A stretch of DNA of 7,440 nt, from assembly GCA_023245755.1 (NCBI GenBank), contig JAHFJQ010000053.1, forward strand, positions 1 through 7,440. The letters run 5' to 3'. The stretch is from an archaeon (GTDB lineage Archaea; Nanobdellota; Nanobdellia; SCGC-AAA011-G17; GW2011-AR17). The notes under the pieces were generated by a model, which was not told where the DNA came from, made no database searches, and saw only the letters and a program-made list of their open reading frames with translations. A program made the position numbers and the translations under genes. Shown in pieces: positions 1-5,879 of the stretch; within the stretch, counting starts at the first letter, position 1, and each line of letters begins with the position of its first letter.

Positions 1-149
1 AGGAGATCTTTCTGCCCAATCAAAGCGATTCTATTCTTCTACCAAAAACTACAAAAGGTCTGCTTCTCTTGCGTTCTATTAGAGATGAGGCACATCGTTT
101 TGCGATTACCTATCAAAAAAAGTTACGGAGTAAAAATTTAACACAGTAA
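1..149 (+). CDS. uvrC: Excinuclease ABC subunit C, C-terminal end (partial at left edge)
   Basis: The reading frame is open from the window edge (first full codon at position 3) to TAA at 147-149, giving 48 residues. They include EIFLPNQSD, LLLLRSIRDEAHRFAI and KKLRSK. The IRDEAHRFAI segment is the hallmark of the UvrC RNase H-like nuclease domain; its histidine (codon 93-95) should correspond to the catalytic His of the 5'-incision site (His538 in E. coli). UvrC makes the dual incisions around a lesion after UvrB is loaded on DNA. Family members normally continue for another 55-70 residues with a tandem helix-hairpin-helix DNA-binding domain. Here the protein ends about 13 residues after the motif and uvrB begins one base later, so that domain is absent. 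Most of the gene lies outside the window, so the GIY-YIG 3'-nuclease half cannot be judged. It is very probably co-transcribed with uvrB. Confidence 0.9.
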   Translation, partial: EIFLPNQSDSILLPKTTKGLLLLRSIRDEAHRFAITYQKKLRSKNLTQ

Positions 150-150
150 C

Positions 151-2091
151 ATGAAAAACACCTTTAATCTCATTTCCAGGCATCAGCCCGCAGGAGATCA
201 ACCTAAAGCAATAAACTCCTTAGTGACAGGTCTTGAAAAGGAGAAGACCTTTCAAACACTCATGGGTGTAACAGGGAGTGGAAAAACGTTTACGATTGCG
301 AATGTTATTGCACAAACAGGTAAGAAAACGTTAATTTTAGCACATAACAAAACGCTTGCTGCCCAGTTGTATAATGAGCTCAAAGAACTTTTTCCAAAGA
401 ATAGGGTAGAATATTTCGTGAGTTTCTATGATTATTATCAACCAGAATCATACATTCCTCAGAAAGATCAGTATATAGAAAAAGATTCTTCAATAAATAG
501 TATGATTGAAAGAATGAGACTTTCTGCAACAACATCCTTGGTTTCTCGAGAAGATGTCATTGTTGTCTCCTCCGTGAGTTGTATTTATGGATTAGGAAAC
601 CCTACAAACTATAAAGGAGCAAGTTATGATTTTGAACAAGGAGAAACCATTTCTCGTTCTTCGATTATAGAAAAGCTTCTTTCTATGCAGTATGAACGTA
701 ATGATATAGAACTAATCTCAAGCAGGTTTAGAGTGAAGGGAGATACAATAGATATTATTCCTGGAAGCATGCAAAATATTATTCGCATTGAACTCTTTGG
801 TGAGAAAATAGATCAGATCTTAGAGTTGGATAAAAACAATGGAACTATTCTTTGTAAGTATCCTCATTTTATGATTTTTCCTGCAAGACATTTCATTACA
901 CCAGAGAATCAATTGCCTAAAGCAATTGCTGCGATACAGGAAGAATTAGAAGAAAGAATCCCTCAGCTTGGAGATATTGAAGCCCATAGGCTCAAACAAA
1001 GGGTAAGCTATGATATAGAAATGATGGAACAGTTTGGATACTGTAAGGGAATCGAGAATTATTCTCGTCATTTAGATGGAAGGAATGCAGGAGAAAAACC
1101 GTATTGTTTACTGGATTGGTTTGGCAAAGATTTTCTTCTCATCATAGATGAAAGTCACCAAACAATACCGCAGGTACAAGCAATGTATGAAGGAGATAAA
1201 TCCCGGAAAGTAAACCTTGTTGACTATGGTTTTCGTCTTCCTTCTGCACTGGACAATCGGCCACTAAAATTTGAAGAATTTGAACAGTATTATGGAAGAG
1301 CAAAAGTGATCTTTGTTTCTGCTACTCCTACTCAATATGAAACAGATAAATCCAAGGAAGTAGTTGAAATGATTATTCGCCCAACAGGGCTTGTGGATCC
1401 GCAAGTAGAAGTGAGAAAAATATCTGGTCAAATGAAGGATATGGAAAAAGAAATTGACTTAGTTGTCAAAAGAAAAGAACGTGTGCTTGTGACAGCTCTT
1501 ACCAAGAAATTAGCTGAAGAAGTTGCAGACTATCTTTCTGCGCAAGGAATAAAGGCAAGGTACTTACATTCTGAAATCAAAACTCTAGAACGTAGCGAGA
1601 TTCTTCGAGAACTCAGAGTAGGAAAATTTGATGTCATTGTAGGGATTAACCTGCTTAGGGAAGGAATAGATTTACCAGAGGTAAGTTTAGTAGTTATCTT
1701 AGATGCAGATAAAGAGGGTTTTTTACGAAATCAAAGGAGTCTCATCCAAATTATAGGCAGAGCTGCAAGAAATGTTCATGCCAAGGTCGTTCTCTATGCG
1801 GATGTGGTGACACAGTCAATGAAATTAGCAATAGAAGAAACAAAAAGAAGAAGGACCATTCAACTCAAGTATAATGAAGTAAACCATATTACTCCAAAAA
1901 CAGTCACTCGCCCTATAGAAGAACAGAAGTTTATGATTAAAGATACAAAGCATATTCCTAATGCCGAAAAGAAAAAAATGATTCCTCAACTTGACAAAGA
2001 GATGCGCCAGGCTGCAGATGCCCTTGATTTTGAGTATGCGATTGCCTTACGTGACCGAATTGAAGAACTCAAGAAAGATCTTGGAAAGTAA
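151..2091 (+). CDS. uvrB: Excinuclease ABC subunit B (UvrB helicase-like damage verification)
   Basis: UvrB verifies DNA damage delivered by UvrA and positions UvrC for incision in bacterial-type nucleotide excision repair. At 646 residues it is essentially full length (the family is about 660-670). Visible motifs in order: Walker A GVTGSGKT (39-46); the damage-probing beta-hairpin with FYDYYQPESYIP (92-103), where Phe92 replaces the usual first Tyr; Walker B-like IIDESH (331-336); motif III VSATP (389-393); motif V around GINLLREGIDLPE (498-510); motif VI QIIGRAARN (533-541); and a C-terminal UVR domain (about 610-645) that contacts UvrC. The ATG at 151 is the only reasonable start, since an in-frame stop lies at 139-141. 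It sits one base after the uvrC stop, so translation is probably coupled. No Shine-Dalgarno site is well placed. Archaeal uvrABC genes are generally regarded as acquired from bacteria; transfer here is inferred, not shown. Confidence 0.98.
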   Translation: MKNTFNLISRHQPAGDQPKAINSLVTGLEKEKTFQTLMGVTGSGKTFTIANVIAQTGKKTLILAHNKTLAAQLYNELKELFPKNRVEYFVSFYDYYQPESYIPQKDQYIEKDSSINSMIERMRLSATTSLVSREDVIVVSSVSCIYGLGNPTNYKGASYDFEQGETISRSSIIEKLLSMQYERNDIELISSRFRVKGDTIDIIPGSMQNIIRIELFGEKIDQILELDKNNGTILCKYPHFMIFPARHFITPENQLPKAIAAIQEELEERIPQLGDIEAHRLKQRVSYDIEMMEQFGYCKGIENYSRHLDGRNAGEKPYCLLDWFGKDFLLIIDESHQTIPQVQAMYEGDKSRKVNLVDYGFRLPSALDNRPLKFEEFEQYYGRAKVIFVSATPTQYETDKSKEVVEMIIRPTGLVDPQVEVRKISGQMKDMEKEIDLVVKRKERVLVTALTKKLAEEVADYLSAQGIKARYLHSEIKTLERSEILRELRVGKFDVIVGINLLREGIDLPEVSLVVILDADKEGFLRNQRSLIQIIGRAARNVHAKVVLYADVVTQSMKLAIEETKRRRTIQLKYNEVNHITPKTVTRPIEEQKFMIKDTKHIPNAEKKKMIPQLDKEMRQAADALDFEYAIALRDRIEELKKDLGK

Positions 2092-2233
2092 AGTCATAAG
2101 TTGTGTAAGAACAGGAAGAAAAATCTCTTATAATCTCCAAGTGGATAAAGAAGAAATTATTAAATTATTAATCACCTATCAAGAAAGCTTTTTGGATTCC
2201 CTTGTAGATAATGTTATTGAAATGTGGGAGTAA
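2081..2233 (+). pseudogene. Remnant of a winged-helix transcription regulator (C-terminal part only)
   Basis: In frame 2, about 50 codons end at TAA 2231-2233. They contain ISCVRTGRKISYNL, which looks like the wing of an ArsR/MarR-like winged helix, followed by KEEIIKLLITYQESFLDSL and VDNVIEMWE, a helical tail of the type seen in archaeal winged-helix regulators. The recognition-helix half that should precede the wing is missing. Upstream in this frame lies the out-of-frame 3' end of uvrB, and no ATG initiates inside the similar region; the only long extension starts with a TTG at 1991 within uvrB and reads as unrelated sequence. I read this as a 5'-truncated gene whose front was lost when uvrB came to lie here. 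The family assignment is by eye. It could instead be a short expressed protein using an internal start. Confidence 0.5.
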
Positions 2234-2265
2234 TCTAAGATTAAAAAAGGATAAAGAAGAAAAAG

Positions 2266-2274
2266 ATTTAAAAG
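2266..2274 (+). promoter_or_regulatory. Putative TATA box for the HEMK2-type methyltransferase gene
   Basis: ATTTAAAAG is centred about 26 nt before the ATG at 2296, the distance expected between an archaeal TATA box and a transcription start. Transcription would then begin at or next to the start codon (leaderless mRNA). No Shine-Dalgarno site lies at a normal distance from this ATG, which fits. The surrounding purine-rich, AT-rich DNA makes chance matches likely. Confidence 0.45.
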
Positions 2275-2295
2275 AAGGGCAGAAACCCTAATTGT

Positions 2296-2808
2296 ATGAT
2301 CTACGAGCCAAGGGAAGATTCTGATCTTCTCAAAAAATGGGTAAAGAAGAAAGTCTCTAAAAAAGTTTTAGATATGGGTACAGGTTCTGGTATCCAAGCA
2401 AAGACTGCATTAGAAAACACTCCAGATGTACTTGCGGTAGACATTAGTCCAGAGTGTGTAGAATATACAAAAAAACAAGGCATTACTACACGTCAAAGCA
2501 ACCTTTTCTCAAACGTTACTGAATCTTTTGATTGGATCATCTTTAATCCTCCATATTTACCAGAAGACCTTGAAGAACCAGAAGATTCAAGACTTGCAAC
2601 AACAGGTGGAGTAGAAGGAAATGAAATTATTTTGGACTTTTTACAACAAGCAAAAACCCATCTCAATACAGATGGTAGAATTCTTATTCTTATTAGTTCT
2701 CTCACAGGGGAAGCAGAAGAACTCTTTCAAGGATACAAATACACTTTGTTAGAAAATGAAAAGCTCTTCTTTGAAGAATTATTTGTGTATGAACTTAAAA
2801 GGTTATAA
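2296..2808 (+). CDS. HEMK2/Mtq2-type release factor glutamine methyltransferase
   Basis: This is a class I SAM-dependent N5-glutamine methyltransferase of the archaeal/eukaryal HEMK2 (Mtq2, PrmC-related) type. The family methylates the glutamine of the GGQ motif in release factor aRF1/eRF1, usually with the zinc protein Trm112 as partner. Of 170 residues, the N-terminal YEPREDSDLL (3-12) is characteristic. The SAM-binding glycine motif is LDMGTGSG (25-32), the acidic end of beta-2 is AVDIS (47-51), and the catalytic NPPYLP lies at 84-89. The C-terminal KLFFEELFVYEL (156-167) matches the usual end of this subfamily. It is slightly short, but every core motif is present and the N-terminal start agrees with relatives. 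Its 3' end overlaps the next gene by about 20 nt. Related archaeal methyltransferases can act on other substrates, so aRF1 is inferred. Confidence 0.87.
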   Translation: MIYEPREDSDLLKKWVKKKVSKKVLDMGTGSGIQAKTALENTPDVLAVDISPECVEYTKKQGITTRQSNLFSNVTESFDWIIFNPPYLPEDLEEPEDSRLATTGGVEGNEIILDFLQQAKTHLNTDGRILILISSLTGEAEELFQGYKYTLLENEKLFFEELFVYELKRL

Positions 2809-3229
2809 TATAAATTATGAGCAGCGTAAAGCTAATATAGGTTCTCTTTTCAATTTTTTGATGAATATGGAGTCAATAAGCTGGGAGTATAATTCTTCAT
2901 CTGAGGGTCTCGTTACTGCAACAACTGTATTTAGGGATCAAGAAGTAGAACTCATCCTAGATCCTATTACAGCAAGAGTTATTTCTGGTGCGCAACAAGT
3001 AGTGACCTTACGTATCTATTCATCAGAGGGGGATAGATTTAGGGGCATTTTTACAGCTATTGGAAAAGATGGAAAACCTTTCTATAACGGTTTTGCTTTT
3101 TGTATTGAGGGAACAAGAACTTCAAAGCACCAGGTAAGGAGTGTAGGAATAACAATTGAAGACTTTATAACAGAATTTGAAGAGTTATTACACTCAGAGC
3201 CGGTCTTATCAAACTATTGTAATCCTTAG
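2789..3229 (+). CDS. Hypothetical protein, 146 residues
   Basis: I do not recognise this family. From the ATG at 2789 the protein has 146 residues. It begins with a helical, amphipathic stretch (about 9-27), then alternates short strand-like segments such as GLVTATTVF, EVELILDP, QQVVTLRIY and RFRGIFTAIG. It ends with an acidic helix, IEDFITEFEELL. The pattern suggests a soluble alpha/beta domain; no signal peptide, membrane segment or cysteine cluster is present. The start is uncertain: ATG 2756 would add 11 residues deep inside the upstream gene, and ATG 2861 would remove 24. I chose 2789 because it overlaps the upstream gene by only 20 nt and keeps the first helix. The overlap suggests co-transcription with the HEMK2-type gene, but a functional link is not shown. 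Confidence 0.7.
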   Translation: MNLKGYNINYEQRKANIGSLFNFLMNMESISWEYNSSSEGLVTATTVFRDQEVELILDPITARVISGAQQVVTLRIYSSEGDRFRGIFTAIGKDGKPFYNGFAFCIEGTRTSKHQVRSVGITIEDFITEFEELLHSEPVLSNYCNP

Positions 3230-3245
3230 AAGACATTGCACAATC

Positions 3246-3254
3246 TTTAAATAT
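3246..3254 (+). promoter_or_regulatory. Putative TATA box for the zinc-ribbon/VOC gene pair
   Basis: TTTAAATAT is centred 25 nt upstream of the ATG at 3275, as expected for an archaeal leaderless transcript beginning at that codon. It lies in the only real gap between the hypothetical gene (ending 3229) and the microgene. Its position supports 3275, rather than a downstream site, as the first start codon of this unit. Confidence 0.5.
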
Positions 3255-3274
3255 CTTATTCTATTAGAAAAAGT

Positions 3275-3364
3275 ATGACTTCATGTAAACGTTGCCAGGA
3301 AGAGTTTGACAATTTCTTTGCAGGCTACAACTGGTGCCCTAGCTGCGGGTATATTTGGAGATAA
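3275..3364 (+). CDS. Small zinc-ribbon protein, 29 residues
   Basis: This short reading frame runs from ATG 3275 to TAA 3362-3364 and encodes 29 residues with two CxxC knuckles: CKRC (4-7) and CPSC (21-24), separated by 13 residues. The second is followed by GYIWR, so the layout is that of a minimal zinc ribbon (rubredoxin-like knuckle pair). Tetrahedral zinc binding is inferred from the four cysteines. Three observations argue for a real gene: the paired knuckles themselves, a TATA-like box 25 nt upstream of the ATG, and a stop codon one base before the ATG of the VOC gene. That spacing is the same tight coupling seen at uvrC-uvrB. The role is unknown; proteins of this kind often act as adaptors or nucleic-acid binders. 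It is too short to be Trm112, the usual HEMK2 partner. Confidence 0.65.
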   Translation: MTSCKRCQEEFDNFFAGYNWCPSCGYIWR

Positions 3365-3365
3365 A

Positions 3366-3743
3366 ATGGACAGTATCATCCATTTTGAAATACCAACGAC
3401 GGACTTGAGGAGAGCAGAGGCATTCTACGAGCACATGTTTGGGTGGAAAATAAACTCCGTACCGCAGTTTAAATACACTTTAGTCACAACAACCCCTTCT
3501 GGAGAGCGTGGTCCTTTAGAACCTGGTGCAATTAATGGGGGCATGATGCTTCGTCAGGGAGAAATGCAACATCCTATTCTTGTCATAAATGTAGAAGATA
3601 TAGATACACACAGGGAAAAAATACAAGCAGCAGGTGGTATTCTTATAGGAGAAAAAATTCCTGTAGGTGACATGGGAATTTCTGCATATTTTAAAGATAC
3701 AGAAGGCAATGTTTTATGTTTGTGGCAAAGTCTGAAGAAATAG
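3366..3743 (+). CDS. VOC-superfamily (glyoxalase/bleomycin-resistance fold) protein
   Basis: This is a 125-residue vicinal-oxygen-chelate fold protein of the kind annotated as predicted lactoylglutathione lyase-related enzymes. It starts with IIHFEIPTTDLRRAEAFYE (4-22) and FGWKI (25-29), the first beta-alpha-beta unit with a possible metal ligand at His6. GAINGGMM (54-61) follows. The second half has ILVINVEDID (71-80), an AAGG turn (88-91), and SAYFKDTEGNVLCLWQ (106-121), the typical C-terminal strand pair. The final ligand position is Gln121 (LWQ) rather than Glu, common in this subgroup, so catalytic activity and substrate are uncertain. The start is ATG 3366: a longer frame from TTG 3306 would add 20 residues with no family resemblance, and that region encodes the zinc-ribbon microprotein in another frame. 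Confidence 0.87.
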   Translation: MDSIIHFEIPTTDLRRAEAFYEHMFGWKINSVPQFKYTLVTTTPSGERGPLEPGAINGGMMLRQGEMQHPILVINVEDIDTHREKIQAAGGILIGEKIPVGDMGISAYFKDTEGNVLCLWQSLKK

Positions 3744-3757
3744 GTCTTTCCTATATC

Positions 3758-3769
3758 TTTTTAAAATAA
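3758..3769 (+). promoter_or_regulatory. Putative TATA box for the M20 peptidase gene
   Basis: The AT-rich element TTTTTAAAATAA is centred about 26 nt before the ATG at 3789, which fits leaderless archaeal transcription. The 45-nt gap between the VOC gene and the peptidase contains no Shine-Dalgarno site. The T-run could also help terminate the upstream transcript. Confidence 0.45.
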
Positions 3770-3788
3770 AAGATAATCTCTAAAGTGT

Positions 3789-5144
3789 ATGTTAAGTATT
3801 CAAGAGTTTATCAAAGCAAACATGTCCCAATATAAAAAGGATATGGTTAGTTTAGTCTCAATTCAAAGTATTAGTGCACAAGAAAATCACAGAGAAGATT
3901 TACAGAAAGTTGCAACACGAGCAGTAGAGCTTTTGCGTGAAGCAGGTGCTTCTGCACAAGTGATCCAAAATGATGAATTCCCTGTGGCTTTTGGAGAAAT
4001 AAAAGTTTCTAATGATGCTCCTTGGGTTACCGTATATAATCATTTAGATGTACAACCTGCAGGTGAGCCGCAATGGACATCCAATCCTTTTGAACCTGTA
4101 CTTACAGAAGAAGGAATCCAAGCACGTGGTGCAACAGATGACAAAGGACCTATGCTTTCTATTGTCTATGCAATAAAGCATTTAAAAGAAACAGGGCAGC
4201 TTCCCGTAAATATACAGTTTGTTTTAGAAACTGAAGAAGAGAGTGGAAGTAAACATTTTGGACAATTTTTAGAAAAAAATAACTCTCTTTTGCATAAGCC
4301 GGACTCTATTCTGGTAAGTGATACTATCTTTGATGGAGATAATCCTGCAGTAACATTTCAATTAAGAGGTTTAACTCTAGGAGTAATTGAGCTCAAAGTA
4401 GGAGAAGCAGGAGTACATTCTGGAATGCTTGGTGGTCTTGCAAGAAATCCACTTGCAACACTTACAAGAGCAATCGCAACATGTATAGATGATGATGGAG
4501 GAGTACTTATTCCTGGGTTTTATGATGGTGTTCAAGAGCCAACAGCAGCAGAAAGGAAAATTATTGAGCAAGTTGCAGCAAGAAAAGACTTTGCAAGAAT
4601 AAGGGCAGATACGGGATTTAGTGAATTCTACACCCAAGATCCAAGAGAAGCAGAAATGCGTACAACTTTTTCTCCTACATTTGAGCTTCATGGATACGAA
4701 CCTGAAGCATCAGGAACAAAAGTTTCTGGATATGCAAAAGCAAACTTTAGTATGCGTCTTGTTGCTGGTCAAGATGTTGCTGATCTAGCAGGAAAGTTGC
4801 AAGAACATCTCAGAAAAACACACCCTGGCATTACAGTCAATATCGCAGAAGGTTCAACTGCAGTGAAGACAGATTTGGATAATCCTTTTATGGAACGAGC
4901 AAGACAGGCATATGTCCCTGCATTTGGTCGGCCAGCAGTATTCGTTGCAACCGGAGGAACAATCGGTGCATTCCCTCCCATGCAAAGAAAATGGCCAGGA
5001 GTTCCTATTGTAATGGCAGCACAAAGCCTTATGTCTGATGGCTATCATGCTCCAAATGAAAACTTTAAGTGGCAACAAGCGGAGAGAGGAATACAGACCA
5101 TAGCAACATATCTTATGAGCATTGGAGACCTAAGAACAAGCTAG
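3789..5144 (+). CDS. M20-family metallopeptidase (CNDP-like dipeptidase/carboxypeptidase)
   Basis: This is a complete two-zinc M20 peptidase of 451 residues, cytoplasmic (no signal peptide), which hydrolyses dipeptides or trims C-terminal residues. The active-site set is intact by comparison with carnosine dipeptidase II. NHLDVQP gives zinc ligand His85 and Asp87. RGATDDKG (113-120) gives the bridging aspartate (Asp117). ETEEESGS (147-154) gives the general base Glu150 and ligand Glu151. VSDT gives Asp178. DGYHAPNE (417-424) gives the last ligand His420. The inserted lid/dimerisation domain runs from about 190 to 320 and includes VHSG with His210, the residue contributed across the dimer. Substrate cannot be read from sequence; peptide scavenging is plausible for a reduced-genome archaeon. 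It is probably transcribed alone from its own TATA box. Relatives such as DapE/ArgE are shorter and less similar around the lid. Confidence 0.93.
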   Translation: MLSIQEFIKANMSQYKKDMVSLVSIQSISAQENHREDLQKVATRAVELLREAGASAQVIQNDEFPVAFGEIKVSNDAPWVTVYNHLDVQPAGEPQWTSNPFEPVLTEEGIQARGATDDKGPMLSIVYAIKHLKETGQLPVNIQFVLETEEESGSKHFGQFLEKNNSLLHKPDSILVSDTIFDGDNPAVTFQLRGLTLGVIELKVGEAGVHSGMLGGLARNPLATLTRAIATCIDDDGGVLIPGFYDGVQEPTAAERKIIEQVAARKDFARIRADTGFSEFYTQDPREAEMRTTFSPTFELHGYEPEASGTKVSGYAKANFSMRLVAGQDVADLAGKLQEHLRKTHPGITVNIAEGSTAVKTDLDNPFMERARQAYVPAFGRPAVFVATGGTIGAFPPMQRKWPGVPIVMAAQSLMSDGYHAPNENFKWQQAERGIQTIATYLMSIGDLRTS

Positions 5145-5151
5145 GGAAACA

Positions 5152-5159
5152 TTTATAAA
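5152..5159 (+). promoter_or_regulatory. TATA box of the L1-L10-L12 operon
   Basis: TTTATAAA is the best archaeal TATA match in the window, preceded by a purine-rich GGGAAAC that could act as the TFB recognition element. It lies just after the M20 peptidase stop. A transcription start about 26 nt downstream would fall near 5180, giving a leader of roughly 33 nt before the L1 ATG. This is the only promoter-like element here that predicts a real 5' untranslated region. Confidence 0.7.
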
Positions 5160-5202
5160 TCCCCAGAAAATCACAAAAGACACTCGTTATCACTACAGTA
5201 GT

Positions 5203-5207
5203 AGGAG
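5203..5207 (+). promoter_or_regulatory. Shine-Dalgarno site of the L1 gene
   Basis: AGGAG sits 6 nt before the ATG at 5214 and complements the anti-Shine-Dalgarno CCUCC at the 3' end of 16S rRNA. It fixes the L1 start. It overlaps a small potential hairpin (see findings), which could allow translational control. Confidence 0.75.
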
Positions 5208-5213
5208 AGCATT

Positions 5214-5879
5214 ATGGAAAAACAAGAAGTACTCAAAGCAATTGAACAATTAAAGAAAGATTCTCCAAAAAGAAATTTCTCCCAAAGTTATGATTTTCTC
5301 GTCAAGTTGCAAAACTTTGACCCTAAAAAAAATGAAAACAAAGTAGACGTATTCGTCGCTCTTCCAAATTCTTTAGGAAGAAAACTTACTGTCTGTGCAT
5401 TAGTTGGTGGGACTTTATACAACGATGCAAAAGCAAACTGTGATCACACTATTGGTCAAGAAGAATTCAAAAATATTGCAGGAAATGCAAAAGAACTCAA
5501 AAAACTTGCAAGAAAATATGATTTTTTTATCGCACAAGCAGATATTATGGGGCCTATTGCAACAACTTTTGGTCGTTACTTAGGTCCAAAAGGAAGAATG
5601 CCAAACCCAAAGGCAGGGGCTATTGTTCCACCGAAAGGATCTACAAAACCAATTGTAGAAAAGCTTCAAAAAACAGTTCGTCTCTCTATTAAAAACAATG
5701 AAATGGCTGTACGTTGTCCAATTGGAAAAGATTCCATGAGTAATGATGAGGTTGCAGAAAATATTCTTGCAGCATACAACGGCCTAGTACAAGGACTTCC
5801 ACAGCATGAGCAAAATATCAAATCTATCCTTCTCAAACTAACAATGAGTAAGCCTGTTGTGCTAGGGGGTAAAAAATGA
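5214..5879 (+). CDS. rpl1: Large-subunit ribosomal protein L1 (uL1), archaeal
   Basis: L1 binds helices 76-78 of 23S rRNA and forms the mobile L1 stalk that guides deacylated tRNA out of the E site. The 221 residues match the usual archaeal length. The family signature TFGRYLGPKGRMPNPK (118-133) is intact. VDVFVALP (44-51) belongs to the RNA-binding domain I, and TVRLSIKNN with the C-terminal LLKLTMSKPVVLGGKK completes domain I after the inserted domain II. The gene opens an operon with L10 and L12, an order conserved in archaea. Its TGA overlaps the L10 ATG as ATGA, implying translational coupling. In Methanococcus species L1 represses its own operon by binding its mRNA; whether that happens here is unknown. 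Confidence 0.97.
   Translation: MEKQEVLKAIEQLKKDSPKRNFSQSYDFLVKLQNFDPKKNENKVDVFVALPNSLGRKLTVCALVGGTLYNDAKANCDHTIGQEEFKNIAGNAKELKKLARKYDFFIAQADIMGPIATTFGRYLGPKGRMPNPKAGAIVPPKGSTKPIVEKLQKTVRLSIKNNEMAVRCPIGKDSMSNDEVAENILAAYNGLVQGLPQHEQNIKSILLKLTMSKPVVLGGKK
5864..5870 (+). promoter_or_regulatory. G-rich ribosome binding site of the L10 gene
   Basis: AGGGGGT lies 5 nt before the L10 ATG at 5876 and inside the last codons of L1. It is an imperfect Shine-Dalgarno match. Together with the ATGA stop/start overlap it suggests that ribosomes finishing L1 reinitiate on L10. Confidence 0.5.

Noticed and set aside
1991..2080. N-terminal part of the frame-2 reading frame inside the uvrB 3' end
   Set aside because: It starts at TTG and reads as unstructured sequence determined by uvrB codons. 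Only the part from about 2081 resembles a protein family.
3275..3364. The zinc-ribbon microprotein as the Trm112 partner of the HEMK2-type enzyme
   Set aside because: Trm112 is about twice as long or more and has a different cysteine layout. The microgene is also in a separate unit from the methyltransferase.
3306..3365. N-terminal extension of the VOC protein from a TTG codon
   Set aside because: The extra 20 residues do not resemble the family, the start would be TTG, and the same bases encode the CxxC knuckles of the microgene in another frame. ATG 3366 begins exactly at the VOC fold.
4377..5078. Minus-strand reading frames of 70-104 residues inside the M20 peptidase gene
   Set aside because: They are antisense shadows of a well-conserved gene, rich in cysteine and serine, reflecting the frequent GCA/ACA codons on the plus strand. 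No promoter or ribosome site supports them.
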